A stretch of 5,070 nucleotides of DNA from Nitrososphaerota archaeon (lineage in GTDB: Archaea > Thermoproteota > Nitrososphaeria > Nitrososphaerales > Gagatemarchaeaceae), in contig PLCG01000017.1 of assembly GCA_003135575.1 (NCBI GenBank), forward strand, positions 696 to 5,765, given 5' to 3'. Positions 1 through 5,070 of this stretch are shown one piece after another. Position numbers and translations under genes: made by a program. The notes below the pieces were generated by a model. The model was not told where the DNA came from. It did no database searches and was given only the letters and a program-made list of their open reading frames with translations. Each line of letters starts with the position of its first letter. Position 1 is the stretch's first letter.

Positions 1-1518
1 TTCGCCGACACGATGCGCGGCGGGCAGTATCTCAATAACTGGCGGATGGCGGAGATTCACGCGAAGGAAGCACCCGCGCGGGTCAATGAGCTCGAAGCCT
101 GGGGTGCCGTATTCGACCGCACCCCGGATGGCCGGATCCTGCAGCGCAACTTCGGTGGGCACCGGTATCCCCGCCTCGCCCACGTGGGCGATCGCACCGG
201 CCTCGAGATGATCCGCACGCTGCAGGATCACGCCGTCCACCTCGGCATCGACGTCCACATGGAAGTCACTGTCATCGCGCTACTCACCGACGGCAACCGC
301 GTGTGCGGCGCCGTCGCGTACGACCGCGAACATGGGCGTTTCCGTCTGTTCCACGCGAGGGCGGTCATACTGGCGACCGGTGGCGTGGGTCGCGCGTTCA
401 GCGTGACCAGCAATAGCTGGGAATACACCGCCGACGGGCAAATGCTCGCCTACAACGCCGGCGCGGCACTGCAGGATATGGAGTTCGTGCAGTTCCATCC
501 GTCTGGCCTAATCCCGTCAGGGATATTGATCACGGAGGGAGCGAGGGCCGACGGCGGAGTCCTGCTCAACAGGGACGGCGAGAGGTTCATGGGAAGGTAC
601 GCTCCCGAGAAGCTTGAGCTGGCTTCGCGCGACGTGGTCTCGCGGGCCATAGTAACCGAGATGGAGGAGGGGAGAGGCTTCAAGGACGAGGCGAGCGGCT
701 ACGACTACGTCGAGCTCGACCTGACGAAGATCGGCGCCGAGAAGGTGAAGGCGAGGCTCGCGGGGATAAGGGAGATCGCGATGAAGTTCACGGGGATCGA
801 CCCGGTCGAGCGGCCCCTGCCCGTGAGGCCTGTCTGCCACTACATGATGGGAGGGCTGGACGTTGACATGGACGGGGCGACAGGGGTCAAGGGGCTCTGG
901 GCTGCGGGGGAGGCTGCGTGCGTGAGCATCAACGGGGCGAACAGGCTGGGCGCGAACTCGACGGCGGAGTGCCTGGTCTGGGGGAGGATAACAGGGGCCG
1001 AGGCGGCCCGCCACGCGGTGGGGAAGGGGCCGGCGGCAATCCCGAAAGAGCAGGTCATGGCCGAGGAGAAGCGCATCTTCGACGGGATATTTCACGGGCG
1101 GGGAGGGACCAATCCATATGACGTGAGGGACTCCGTCCAGAGGGCGATGGAGAAAGGCGCCTTCGTCTACAGGACGAGAGAGGGGCTGCTTGAGGCGACG
1201 AAGGCGATTCAATCGCTCCGCGAAAGCGACTATCTCCACTGCGACGACCACAGCAAGCGATACAACACCAACCTCACCAACGTCCTCGAGGTCGAGGCGA
1301 TGCTGATGGCCGCAGAGGCCATCCTCAGGTGCGCGGTGGCGAGGACGGAGAGCCGTGGAGCACATGCTCGCAGGGATTTTCCGAAGAGGGACGACGCGAA
1401 CTGGCTGAAGCACAGCCTCGCCTTCTACTCGGCAGAAGAGACCGAGGGTGGCCACGTGAGGCTTGGCTACTCACCCGTCAAGATAACCAGGTATCAGCCT
1501 GCCGAACGCCACTACTAG
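1..1518 (+). CDS. sdhA: Succinate dehydrogenase/fumarate reductase flavoprotein subunit, 5'-partial, apparently mosaic
   Basis: FAD-carrying catalytic subunit of complex II, which oxidises succinate to fumarate (or the reverse) at the membrane face and passes electrons to SdhB. The frame is open from base 1, four codons before the first ATG at 13, so that ATG is internal. About 70-80 N-terminal residues, including the dinucleotide-binding loop and the FAD-attachment histidine, should lie upstream. Visible landmarks are the VILATGG flavin motif (364-384), FHPSG with the active-site His (496-498), ITEGAR with the catalytic Arg (544-546), CHYMMGG with its His (838-840), NRLGANS with its Arg (943-945), TESRGAH near 1350 and a C-terminal P-x-E-R-x-Y ending. 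The C-terminal half is standard for the family. The part before about 500 resembles a different SdhA subfamily and has different codon use (see the junction entry). Family assignment is very secure; integrity of the gene as one natural molecule is not. Confidence 0.95.
   Translation, partial: FADTMRGGQYLNNWRMAEIHAKEAPARVNELEAWGAVFDRTPDGRILQRNFGGHRYPRLAHVGDRTGLEMIRTLQDHAVHLGIDVHMEVTVIALLTDGNRVCGAVAYDREHGRFRLFHARAVILATGGVGRAFSVTSNSWEYTADGQMLAYNAGAALQDMEFVQFHPSGLIPSGILITEGARADGGVLLNRDGERFMGRYAPEKLELASRDVVSRAIVTEMEEGRGFKDEASGYDYVELDLTKIGAEKVKARLAGIREIAMKFTGIDPVERPLPVRPVCHYMMGGLDVDMDGATGVKGLWAAGEAACVSINGANRLGANSTAECLVWGRITGAEAARHAVGKGPAAIPKEQVMAEEKRIFDGIFHGRGGTNPYDVRDSVQRAMEKGAFVYRTREGLLEATKAIQSLRESDYLHCDDHSKRYNTNLTNVLEVEAMLMAAEAILRCAVARTESRGAHARRDFPKRDDANWLKHSLAFYSAEETEGGHVRLGYSPVKITRYQPAERHY
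481..545 (+). other. Putative mosaic junction inside sdhA
   Basis: Before this stretch 15 of 16 Arg codons are CGN and only about 4 of 18 Gly codons are GGG. After it 20 of 31 Arg codons are AGG/AGA and more than half of the Gly codons are GGG. ATA isoleucine codons, nearly absent before, also become regular. The protein switches as well. Upstream residues such as MRGGQYLNNWRMAE and VTSNSWEY match, from memory, the actinobacterial Rv0248c-type SdhA. That type would continue after HPTG with a longer MVWPPSVKGILVTEG-like loop, but here the shorter LIPSGILITEG follows. The junction sits in the conserved FVQFHPSG...ITEGAR region, where an assembler or homologous recombination could join two sequences in frame. 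Confidence 0.6.
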
Positions 1519-1519
1519 C

Positions 1520-1526
1520 TTTAATA
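1520..1526 (+). promoter_or_regulatory. Possible archaeal TATA-like box upstream of sdhC
   Basis: TTTAATA lies just after the sdhA stop in the only sizeable intergenic gap of the sdh cluster (1519-1566). If used, transcription would begin about 25 bases downstream, near 1550, leaving a short leader that still holds the GGTGAG ribosome site. This could let sdhCDB be expressed separately from sdhA. There is no clear purine-rich BRE before it, so it may simply be an AT-rich spacer. Confidence 0.3.
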
Positions 1527-1552
1527 GAAAAACGCGGAGCGAGAAGGAGACG

Positions 1553-1558
1553 GGTGAG
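1553..1558 (+). promoter_or_regulatory. Shine-Dalgarno site of sdhC (GGTGAG)
   Basis: GGTGAG lies 8 bases before the GTG start at 1567 and matches five of six bases of the archaeal 16S-complementary GGTGAT. A second purine tract (AAGGAG, 1544-1549) is too far away to be the main site. This supports the GTG as the start of sdhC. Confidence 0.7.
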
Positions 1559-1566
1559 CTCGCAAA

Positions 1567-2055
1567 GTGGAAGACCAACAGAAGGGTGCCCCTGATGAGG
1601 TTGGGACGAAGGCGGCCCAGAACAAAAGAGGGGTCGCAGGATGGTTGAACCCGCTCCATACCAACATCGAGCGCTGGGCGTACGTCTTCCAGAGAGTGAC
1701 GGGCCTCGCGGTCCTGGCCTACGTCGTCGGGCACATCGGGGACACGAGCTTCTTTGTAGGGGGGCCCTTCGGTCAGGGCCCTAGCTCCGCGAGCTGGGCT
1801 CTCGACCTGAGCGTGACGGAGAACGTCTTCGGGCACATTGTGCTGGCGATGGTCGTCCTGGTCGTGGTCTACCACGGCATAAACGGCATGCGGCTGATAT
1901 TGGCCGAGTACGGTGTGATATTCGAGAAGCCCACGAGGCCTGAGTATCCCTACAAGGCCAAGTCGCAAAGGGCCTTGCAGAAGCACCTCATCTGGGTCGC
2001 GATCGTCGGAGCGATACTGGCCTCTCTCTACTCTGGAGGGATCCTCTTTGGGTGA
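1567..2055 (+). CDS. sdhC: Succinate dehydrogenase cytochrome b-type membrane anchor subunit C
   Basis: Membrane anchor that, with SdhD, binds heme b and quinone and holds SdhAB on the membrane. The product is 162 residues from a GTG start supported by GGTGAG. A hydrophilic N-terminus of about 35 residues precedes three predicted helices at about 38-58, 86-112 and 141-160. The QRVTG motif (42-46) matches the family H-R-x-S/T-G quinone-site motif, with R43 at the position of E. coli SdhC Arg31. YHGINGMR (102-109) is the family signature, and H103 aligns with the E. coli heme ligand His84. H56, near the far end of helix 1, could bind a second heme. A Gly/Pro/Ser-rich loop (65-78) joins helices 1 and 2. 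Assignment rests on this motif, topology and its place between sdhA and sdhD. Confidence 0.9.
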   Translation: MEDQQKGAPDEVGTKAAQNKRGVAGWLNPLHTNIERWAYVFQRVTGLAVLAYVVGHIGDTSFFVGGPFGQGPSSASWALDLSVTENVFGHIVLAMVVLVVVYHGINGMRLILAEYGVIFEKPTRPEYPYKAKSQRALQKHLIWVAIVGAILASLYSGGILFG

Positions 2056-2056
2056 T
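2051..2056 (+). promoter_or_regulatory. Shine-Dalgarno site of sdhD overlapping the sdhC stop
   Basis: GGTGAT is a full six-base match to the archaeal anti-SD core and lies 8 bases before the ATG at 2065. It contains the TGA stop of sdhC (2053-2055), so termination and re-initiation are probably coupled. This favours the 2065 start over the in-frame ATGs at 2080 and 2083. Confidence 0.75.
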
Positions 2057-2064
2057 GGCCTGAG

Positions 2065-2415
2065 ATGAGGGAGTCAGCGATGATGCAGATCCAATACGTG
2101 ACCGCCATACTAGCGATCGGCCTGGTGACGGTCCATCTGCTCATGCAGGGGGTGCTGGTGCCCTACGGCGAGGCCGTCAAGTTCCAGCAGGTGCTCTCGG
2201 TCTACCGCGACTCGGTCAACGGGGCACTCCTTGAAATCCTCTTGATCGTGATACTTGCGCACGGGTTCAACGGCCTCAGGATAATCCTGCTCGAGTGGCG
2301 CCAGAGCTCGGCGTGGACCAGAGGCGTGAACTGGGGCGTGCTGGTCGTCACGCTCGCGACCATCGCGTACGGGACTAGAACCGTAATCCTCGCCGCGACG
2401 GGGCAGGTGAGCTGA
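2065..2415 (+). CDS. sdhD: Succinate dehydrogenase membrane anchor subunit D
   Basis: Second small hydrophobic anchor of complex II, 116 residues, with helices at about 8-30, 53-77 and 88-111. AHGFNGLR (65-72) is the SdhD-type signature, and H66 aligns with the E. coli heme ligand His71. H24 in helix 1 is a plausible ligand for a second heme. Twelve residues after H66, where E. coli SdhD has the quinone-site pair Asp82-Tyr83, this protein has Glu77-Trp78, which may reflect a different quinone such as a menaquinone. The gene starts 9 bases after sdhC, with its ribosome site over the sdhC stop. ATGs at 2080/2083 would remove five or six residues without touching helix 1. Assignment is secure from signature, size, topology and context. 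Confidence 0.9.
   Translation: MRESAMMQIQYVTAILAIGLVTVHLLMQGVLVPYGEAVKFQQVLSVYRDSVNGALLEILLIVILAHGFNGLRIILLEWRQSSAWTRGVNWGVLVVTLATIAYGTRTVILAATGQVS
2406..2411 (+). promoter_or_regulatory. Shine-Dalgarno site of sdhB inside the sdhD 3' end
   Basis: GGTGAG lies 7 bases before the GTG at 2419 and immediately precedes the sdhD TGA (2413-2415). It supports GTG initiation of sdhB and translational coupling to sdhD. Confidence 0.7.
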
Positions 2416-2418
2416 TCG

Positions 2419-3222
2419 GTGGGAAAGGAGCTCTCGCTAAAGGTCCAGAGGTTCGACCCCTCTGTCGAGAAGGGCCCCCGCTTCCAGGAGTATGCCGTGC
2501 CGTGGAAGGACGGGATGACCGTCCTCGACGCGCTCCTCTACGCGAGGGACAAGCTCGACCACGGGATTGCGATGCGCTTCTCGTGCAGGATGGCCTCGTG
2601 CGGCTCCTGCGGGATGAAGGTCAATGGGAGGCCACGCCTCGCGTGCGAGACGCAGGTCGCGGACCTCCGCTCCGAGACGATAACGGTCCAGCCGATGGAC
2701 AACTTCCCCGTAGTGAGGGACTTGGTGGTCGACCTCGAGTCCTTCTTCGCGAAGCATGCGGGGCTCTCGCCGGGCCTCGCGAGGAAGAGCGACCCGCAGG
2801 AGCAGGAGTCGCCGACCGGCGAGTACCTCATGACCCCCAAAGAGCTAGACTCGTTCGTCCAGTTCACCTACTGCATAAAGTGCGGGCTTTGTAGCTCGTC
2901 GTGCCCGACCAGCTCCACCGACTCGCTCTTCCCCGGGCCCCAGGCGCTCGCACAGGCATACAGGTTCCTTGAGGACGTCAGGGACGAGGCGACGGAGGAA
3001 AGGCTCGACTCGGTGGACTCCCAGCACGGGGTATGGAGGTGCCACTTCGCGGGGACGTGCTCCGCGGTCTGTCCCAAGGGCGTGGACCCGGCGCTTGGGA
3101 TCCAGCTGCTGAAGAGGCACGTGATGGCCGCGCGGTCGCCGCTCGGGCGAAGAAAGGCGAAGAGGAAGACGGGGACGGAGCTGTTCCCCAACCCGAACAA
3201 GGACCTGCTGAAGAGCCCCTAG
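2419..3222 (+). CDS. sdhB: Succinate dehydrogenase/fumarate reductase iron-sulfur subunit
   Basis: Electron-transfer subunit linking SdhA flavin to the quinone/heme anchors. The product is 267 residues from a GTG start, three bases after the sdhD stop. The N-terminal plant-type ferredoxin domain has C56, C61, C64 and C76 (CRMASCGSC then C12 residues later) for [2Fe-2S]. The C-terminal bacterial-type ferredoxin domain has CIKCGLCSSSC (C152, C155, C158, C162) and CHFAGTCSAVCPKG (C208, C214, C218). By analogy to E. coli SdhB, C152, C155, C158 and C218 hold [4Fe-4S], and C162, C208 and C214 hold [3Fe-4S]. All cluster ligands are present and the spacing is classical rather than the Hdr-like variant. 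A basic tail (about 243-250, RRKAKRK) and a further 17 residues extend beyond the usual core. Arg codons are often AGG, as in the later part of sdhA. Confidence 0.95.
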   Translation: MGKELSLKVQRFDPSVEKGPRFQEYAVPWKDGMTVLDALLYARDKLDHGIAMRFSCRMASCGSCGMKVNGRPRLACETQVADLRSETITVQPMDNFPVVRDLVVDLESFFAKHAGLSPGLARKSDPQEQESPTGEYLMTPKELDSFVQFTYCIKCGLCSSSCPTSSTDSLFPGPQALAQAYRFLEDVRDEATEERLDSVDSQHGVWRCHFAGTCSAVCPKGVDPALGIQLLKRHVMAARSPLGRRKAKRKTGTELFPNPNKDLLKSP

Positions 3223-3225
3223 ATC

Positions 3226-3633
3226 TCAGTCGGTGGGGTCGGAATACTGGGCGCCCATGTAGGTGTACACGCCCGTCTTGAGGACCTTCACCGACAGCAT
3301 GGCGCACTTTATCCTCGCGGGTCCGAGGTCGGACGTGCCCAGCATCTTCAGGATGTCGTCCCTTGAGAGAGTCTTCACCCACTCGAGAGTCTTTCCCTTG
3401 GCGAGCTCTGTGAGCATCGAGGCGGAGGCCTGGCTGATCGCGCAGCCCTTGCCGATGAACTTGATCTCCTCGATCTTGTCCTTCTCAGCCGACACGCGGA
3501 TCTGCATCTCGATCTCGTCCCCGCAGAGAGGGTTCAGGTCTTTGGCGTCGATGTCGTGCGGGTCGAGCTTCCCGAAGTTCCTCGGGTTCCTGTAGTAGTC
3601 CAGGATGAGCTCCCGGTAAAAGTCGCTGCTCAA
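3226..3633 (-). CDS. sufU: SufU/IscU-family Fe-S assembly protein (NifU N-terminal domain)
   Basis: Partner of the cysteine desulfurase in Fe-S cluster assembly, acting as sulfur acceptor or scaffold. The product is 135 residues with the three family cysteines: C37 in NPLCGDE with D39 two residues on, C64 in GKGCAISQASAS, and C110 in ARIKCAML. The residue before C110 is Lys, as in Bacillus SufU, not the His of IscU. However, only 45 residues separate C64 and C110, close to IscU (about 42) and shorter than Gram-positive SufU (about 61), so the SufU-specific insertion is absent. No IscU LPPVK chaperone motif is seen. The start is TTG (3633-3631), overlapping the sufS TGA as TTGA. The next in-frame ATG would remove C37 and D39. 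The stop is three bases from the convergent sdhB stop. Confidence 0.9.
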   Translation of the reverse strand: MSSDFYRELILDYYRNPRNFGKLDPHDIDAKDLNPLCGDEIEMQIRVSAEKDKIEEIKFIGKGCAISQASASMLTELAKGKTLEWVKTLSRDDILKMLGTSDLGPARIKCAMLSVKVLKTGVYTYMGAQYSDPTD

Positions 3634-4874
3634 ACGCTGAACACGCTCTTGGCCTTTAGGAGGGCGCCTATGAAGACGTCGATGTCGCTGGTGGTGTTGT
3701 AGACGTAGAAGCTGGCGCGGCTGGTCCCGGGGATGTCGAGGTGCTCCATGAGGGGCTGCGCGCAGTGGTGCCCTGACCTGATGGCGACCCCCTCCTCGTC
3801 AAGGATCGACGCCATGTCGTGTGGGTGTATGTCCGCGAGGTTGAACGAGATCACGCCTCCCCGCATGTCGAGGTCCATCGGGCCGTAGAGCTTGATGTTG
3901 GGGATCCGCGAGAGCTTCTCGAAGGCATACCTGAGCAGCTCGACTTCGTGCCTGCGCACGTTCTCCATCCCGATCGAGGAGAGGTACTCCACCGCGACGC
4001 CCAGCCCTATCGCGTCCGCGATGTTTGTCGTCCCGGCCTCGAACTTGTAGGGGACGTCGTTCCACTTTGCGCCGTCCAAGTGGACTTCCTTGATCATGTC
4101 TCCACCGGACTGGAACGGGTCCATCGAGTTCAGGAGCTCCTTCTTGCCGAAGAGGGCGCCTATCCCCGTCGGGCCGAGCATCTTGTGCCCTGAGAACGCG
4201 AGGAAGTCGCAGCCCATCTTCTGCACGTCGACCGGCATGTGGGGGACGGACTGCGCTGCGTCCACTACTGTGGTCGCGCCCGCGCTCTTCGCCATAGAGC
4301 AGATCCTCTCCGCGTCGTTAATCGTCCCAAGGACGTTCGAACAGTGTGTGAACGCTACGAGCGAGGGAGAGAGGCCGAGCAGACGCTCGAACTCGGCCAT
4401 GTCCAGCCTCCCGTCGGTTGTGACTGGCGCGTACTCGATCCTAGCGCCCTTCTCCTTTGCGAGTAGCTGCCACGGCACCATGTTGCTATGGTGCTCCATC
4501 AGGGTGAGCAGTATCACGTCGCCTTGCTTGACGAACTTCGAGCCCCACGCGAACTTGACGAGGTTTATCGACTCGGTGGTCCCTCTAGTGAAGATGACCT
4601 CTTGCGCCGAAGGCGAATTGATGAACTTGGCCACCTTCTTCCTCGAGTTCTCGTAGGTCTCCGTTGCCTCGATGCTCAGCTGGTGCACGCCGCGGTGCAC
4701 GTTCGCGTTGTATCTCGAATAGTAGTCGACGAGCGCATCAATCACGACCTTCGGCTTTTGGGTGGTCGCGGCGTTGTCGAGGTAGACCAGGCGCTTGCCG
4801 TTGACCTTCCGGTTCAAGATGGGAAAGTCGTTCTTGACACGCTCCACGTCAACCGTCTTGGTCGATTCTAGCAT
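3630..4874 (-). CDS. sufS: SufS-type (group II) PLP-dependent cysteine desulfurase
   Basis: Takes sulfur from L-cysteine, forming alanine and an enzyme persulfide handed to SufU. From the ATG at 4874-4872 the product is 414 residues, normal for SufS. Fold-type I PLP landmarks are YLDNAATTQ (31-39), EHHSN (127-131) with the cofactor-stacking His, VDAAQS (204-209) with D205 and Q208, and SGHK (228-231) with the Schiff-base Lys K231. RSGHHCAQP (366-374) carries the group II catalytic C371, and R386 in TSRAS is a probable substrate-carboxylate ligand. An in-frame TTG at 4904 would add ten residues and overlap the upstream Rieske gene by 23 bases. I prefer the ATG because it lies 7 bases after that gene's stop, GTGAG is 6 bases upstream, and the protein then starts near the usual DFPIL region. 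Arg codons are often AGG. Confidence 0.95.
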   Translation of the reverse strand: MLESTKTVDVERVKNDFPILNRKVNGKRLVYLDNAATTQKPKVVIDALVDYYSRYNANVHRGVHQLSIEATETYENSRKKVAKFINSPSAQEVIFTRGTTESINLVKFAWGSKFVKQGDVILLTLMEHHSNMVPWQLLAKEKGARIEYAPVTTDGRLDMAEFERLLGLSPSLVAFTHCSNVLGTINDAERICSMAKSAGATTVVDAAQSVPHMPVDVQKMGCDFLAFSGHKMLGPTGIGALFGKKELLNSMDPFQSGGDMIKEVHLDGAKWNDVPYKFEAGTTNIADAIGLGVAVEYLSSIGMENVRRHEVELLRYAFEKLSRIPNIKLYGPMDLDMRGGVISFNLADIHPHDMASILDEEGVAIRSGHHCAQPLMEHLDIPGTSRASFYVYNTTSDIDVFIGALLKAKSVFSV

Positions 4875-4880
4875 TCTTGT

Positions 4881-4885
4881 CTCAC
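4881..4885 (-). promoter_or_regulatory. Shine-Dalgarno-like site of sufS over the Rieske stop
   Basis: On the - strand GTGAG lies 6 bases before the ATG at 4874 and includes the TGA stop of the upstream Rieske gene (4884-4882). This repeats the stop-overlapping GGTGA arrangement of sdhD and favours the ATG over the TTG at 4904, but the match is only four or five bases. Confidence 0.5.
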
Positions 4886-5070
4886 GAAGCGCCTTCGATG
4901 TCAACGAAAATGCTGCCTTCCTCTATTTTAACATTGAAACGCCTCAGCGGCTCGGTCGCCGGAGGGTTGTAGACCTCTCCCGTCTTCAGGTCGAACTGCG
5001 AGAGGTGGAGCTGGCACACGACCCGTTCCTCGATCATGAACCCTTGGGCGAGCTTCGCATACTCGTGGGA
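4882..5070 (-). CDS. Rieske-type [2Fe-2S] ferredoxin, 5'-partial
   Basis: C-terminal 62 residues of a small Rieske protein; the start lies beyond the window. With S1 encoded at 5070-5068, the visible part begins Ser-His, so the first cysteine should be the codon just outside (C-x-H is expected there). The second half-motif is C19-Q-L-H22, giving H-x16-C-x2-H, the normal Rieske spacing. FDLKTGEV (26-33) and the NPPATEPL segment (35-42) match small Rieske ferredoxins of the NirD/dioxygenase-ferredoxin type. The loop reads CQLHLSQF rather than the commoner CPxHGxxF. No membrane segment is visible, so a soluble electron carrier is likely. It lies 7 bases upstream of sufS in the same direction, which suggests a SUF operon member used for electron supply or as a client protein. 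The exact partner is unknown. Confidence 0.85.
   Translation of the reverse strand, partial: SHEYAKLAQGFMIEERVVCQLHLSQFDLKTGEVYNPPATEPLRRFNVKIEEGSIFVDIEGAS

Noticed and set aside
13..15. ATG at base 13 as the sdhA start
   Set aside because: The frame is open through base 1 and the four codons before it (F-A-D-T) fit the conserved family sequence, so this Met is internal and the gene is truncated by the window edge.
517..1455. Long open frame (312 codons) on the - strand inside sdhA
   Set aside because: It is antisense to a clearly conserved SdhA, its product is Arg/Pro/His-rich with no recognisable domain, and GC-rich genes commonly leave such stop-free antisense frames.
1762..1795. Two adjacent small inverted repeats in sdhC (GGGCCC with an 8-base loop, then AGCTC/GAGCT with a 3-base loop)
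   Set aside because: They fall in codons for a Gly/Pro/Ser-rich loop in a GC-rich gene, the stems are only 5-6 bp, and no U-tract follows. Chance is adequate, and they are mid-gene so not a terminator.
3819..4871. Several + strand open frames of 75-188 codons opposite sufS
   Set aside because: They mirror the sufS codon pattern, have no recognisable motifs or ribosome sites, and sufS has all of its catalytic residues.
4923..4932. AT-rich GTTAAAATAG on the - strand, a possible TATA box for sufS
   Set aside because: It lies in coding sequence for the Rieske protein (residues N-V-K-I-E), where these codons are explained. The genes are 7 bases apart and probably cotranscribed. Only 5' end mapping near 4900 would revive it.

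Overview
The window is a piece of a GC-rich prokaryotic genome carrying two tail-to-tail gene clusters. On the + strand lies a succinate dehydrogenase/fumarate reductase operon in the order sdhA (5'-truncated by the window edge), sdhC, sdhD, sdhB (1-3222). On the - strand lies the end of an iron-sulfur cluster assembly (SUF) operon, transcribed Rieske ferredoxin (partial), sufS, sufU (5070 down to 3226). Coding density is nearly complete: the largest gap is 48 bases, and no rRNA, tRNA, CRISPR array or insertion sequence is visible.

Most of the window looks archaeal, and I lean towards a Thaumarchaeota (Nitrososphaeria)-like lineage. The evidence is heavy use of AGG/AGA arginine and ATA isoleucine codons despite high GC, GGTGA-type Shine-Dalgarno cores ahead of several genes, often overlapping the previous stop codon, short SdhC and SdhD anchors, and the Rieske-sufS-sufU order. 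The lineage is inferred from style and remembered families, not from a marker gene.

The sdh genes encode a complete complex II apart from the missing SdhA N-terminus: FAD subunit, three-cluster iron-sulfur subunit and two membrane anchors. The anchors carry four well-placed histidines, which suggests a two-heme (type A) enzyme. The SUF genes supply sulfur (SufS), a transfer or scaffold protein (SufU) and a small Rieske protein. SdhB needs three Fe-S clusters and the Rieske protein needs one, so the two clusters are biochemically related even though they are transcribed convergently.

The most notable anomaly is inside sdhA. The first ~500 bases use almost only CGN arginine codons and encode a protein resembling the actinobacterial Rv0248c-type SdhA. 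From about 505-545 onward the codon use becomes AGG-rich, like the downstream genes, and the protein becomes the other SdhA type. The reading frame is unbroken and the switch falls in a highly conserved motif. This is either a chimeric metagenome assembly at a contig edge or a real inter-domain recombination. Treat the first ~500 bases with caution.
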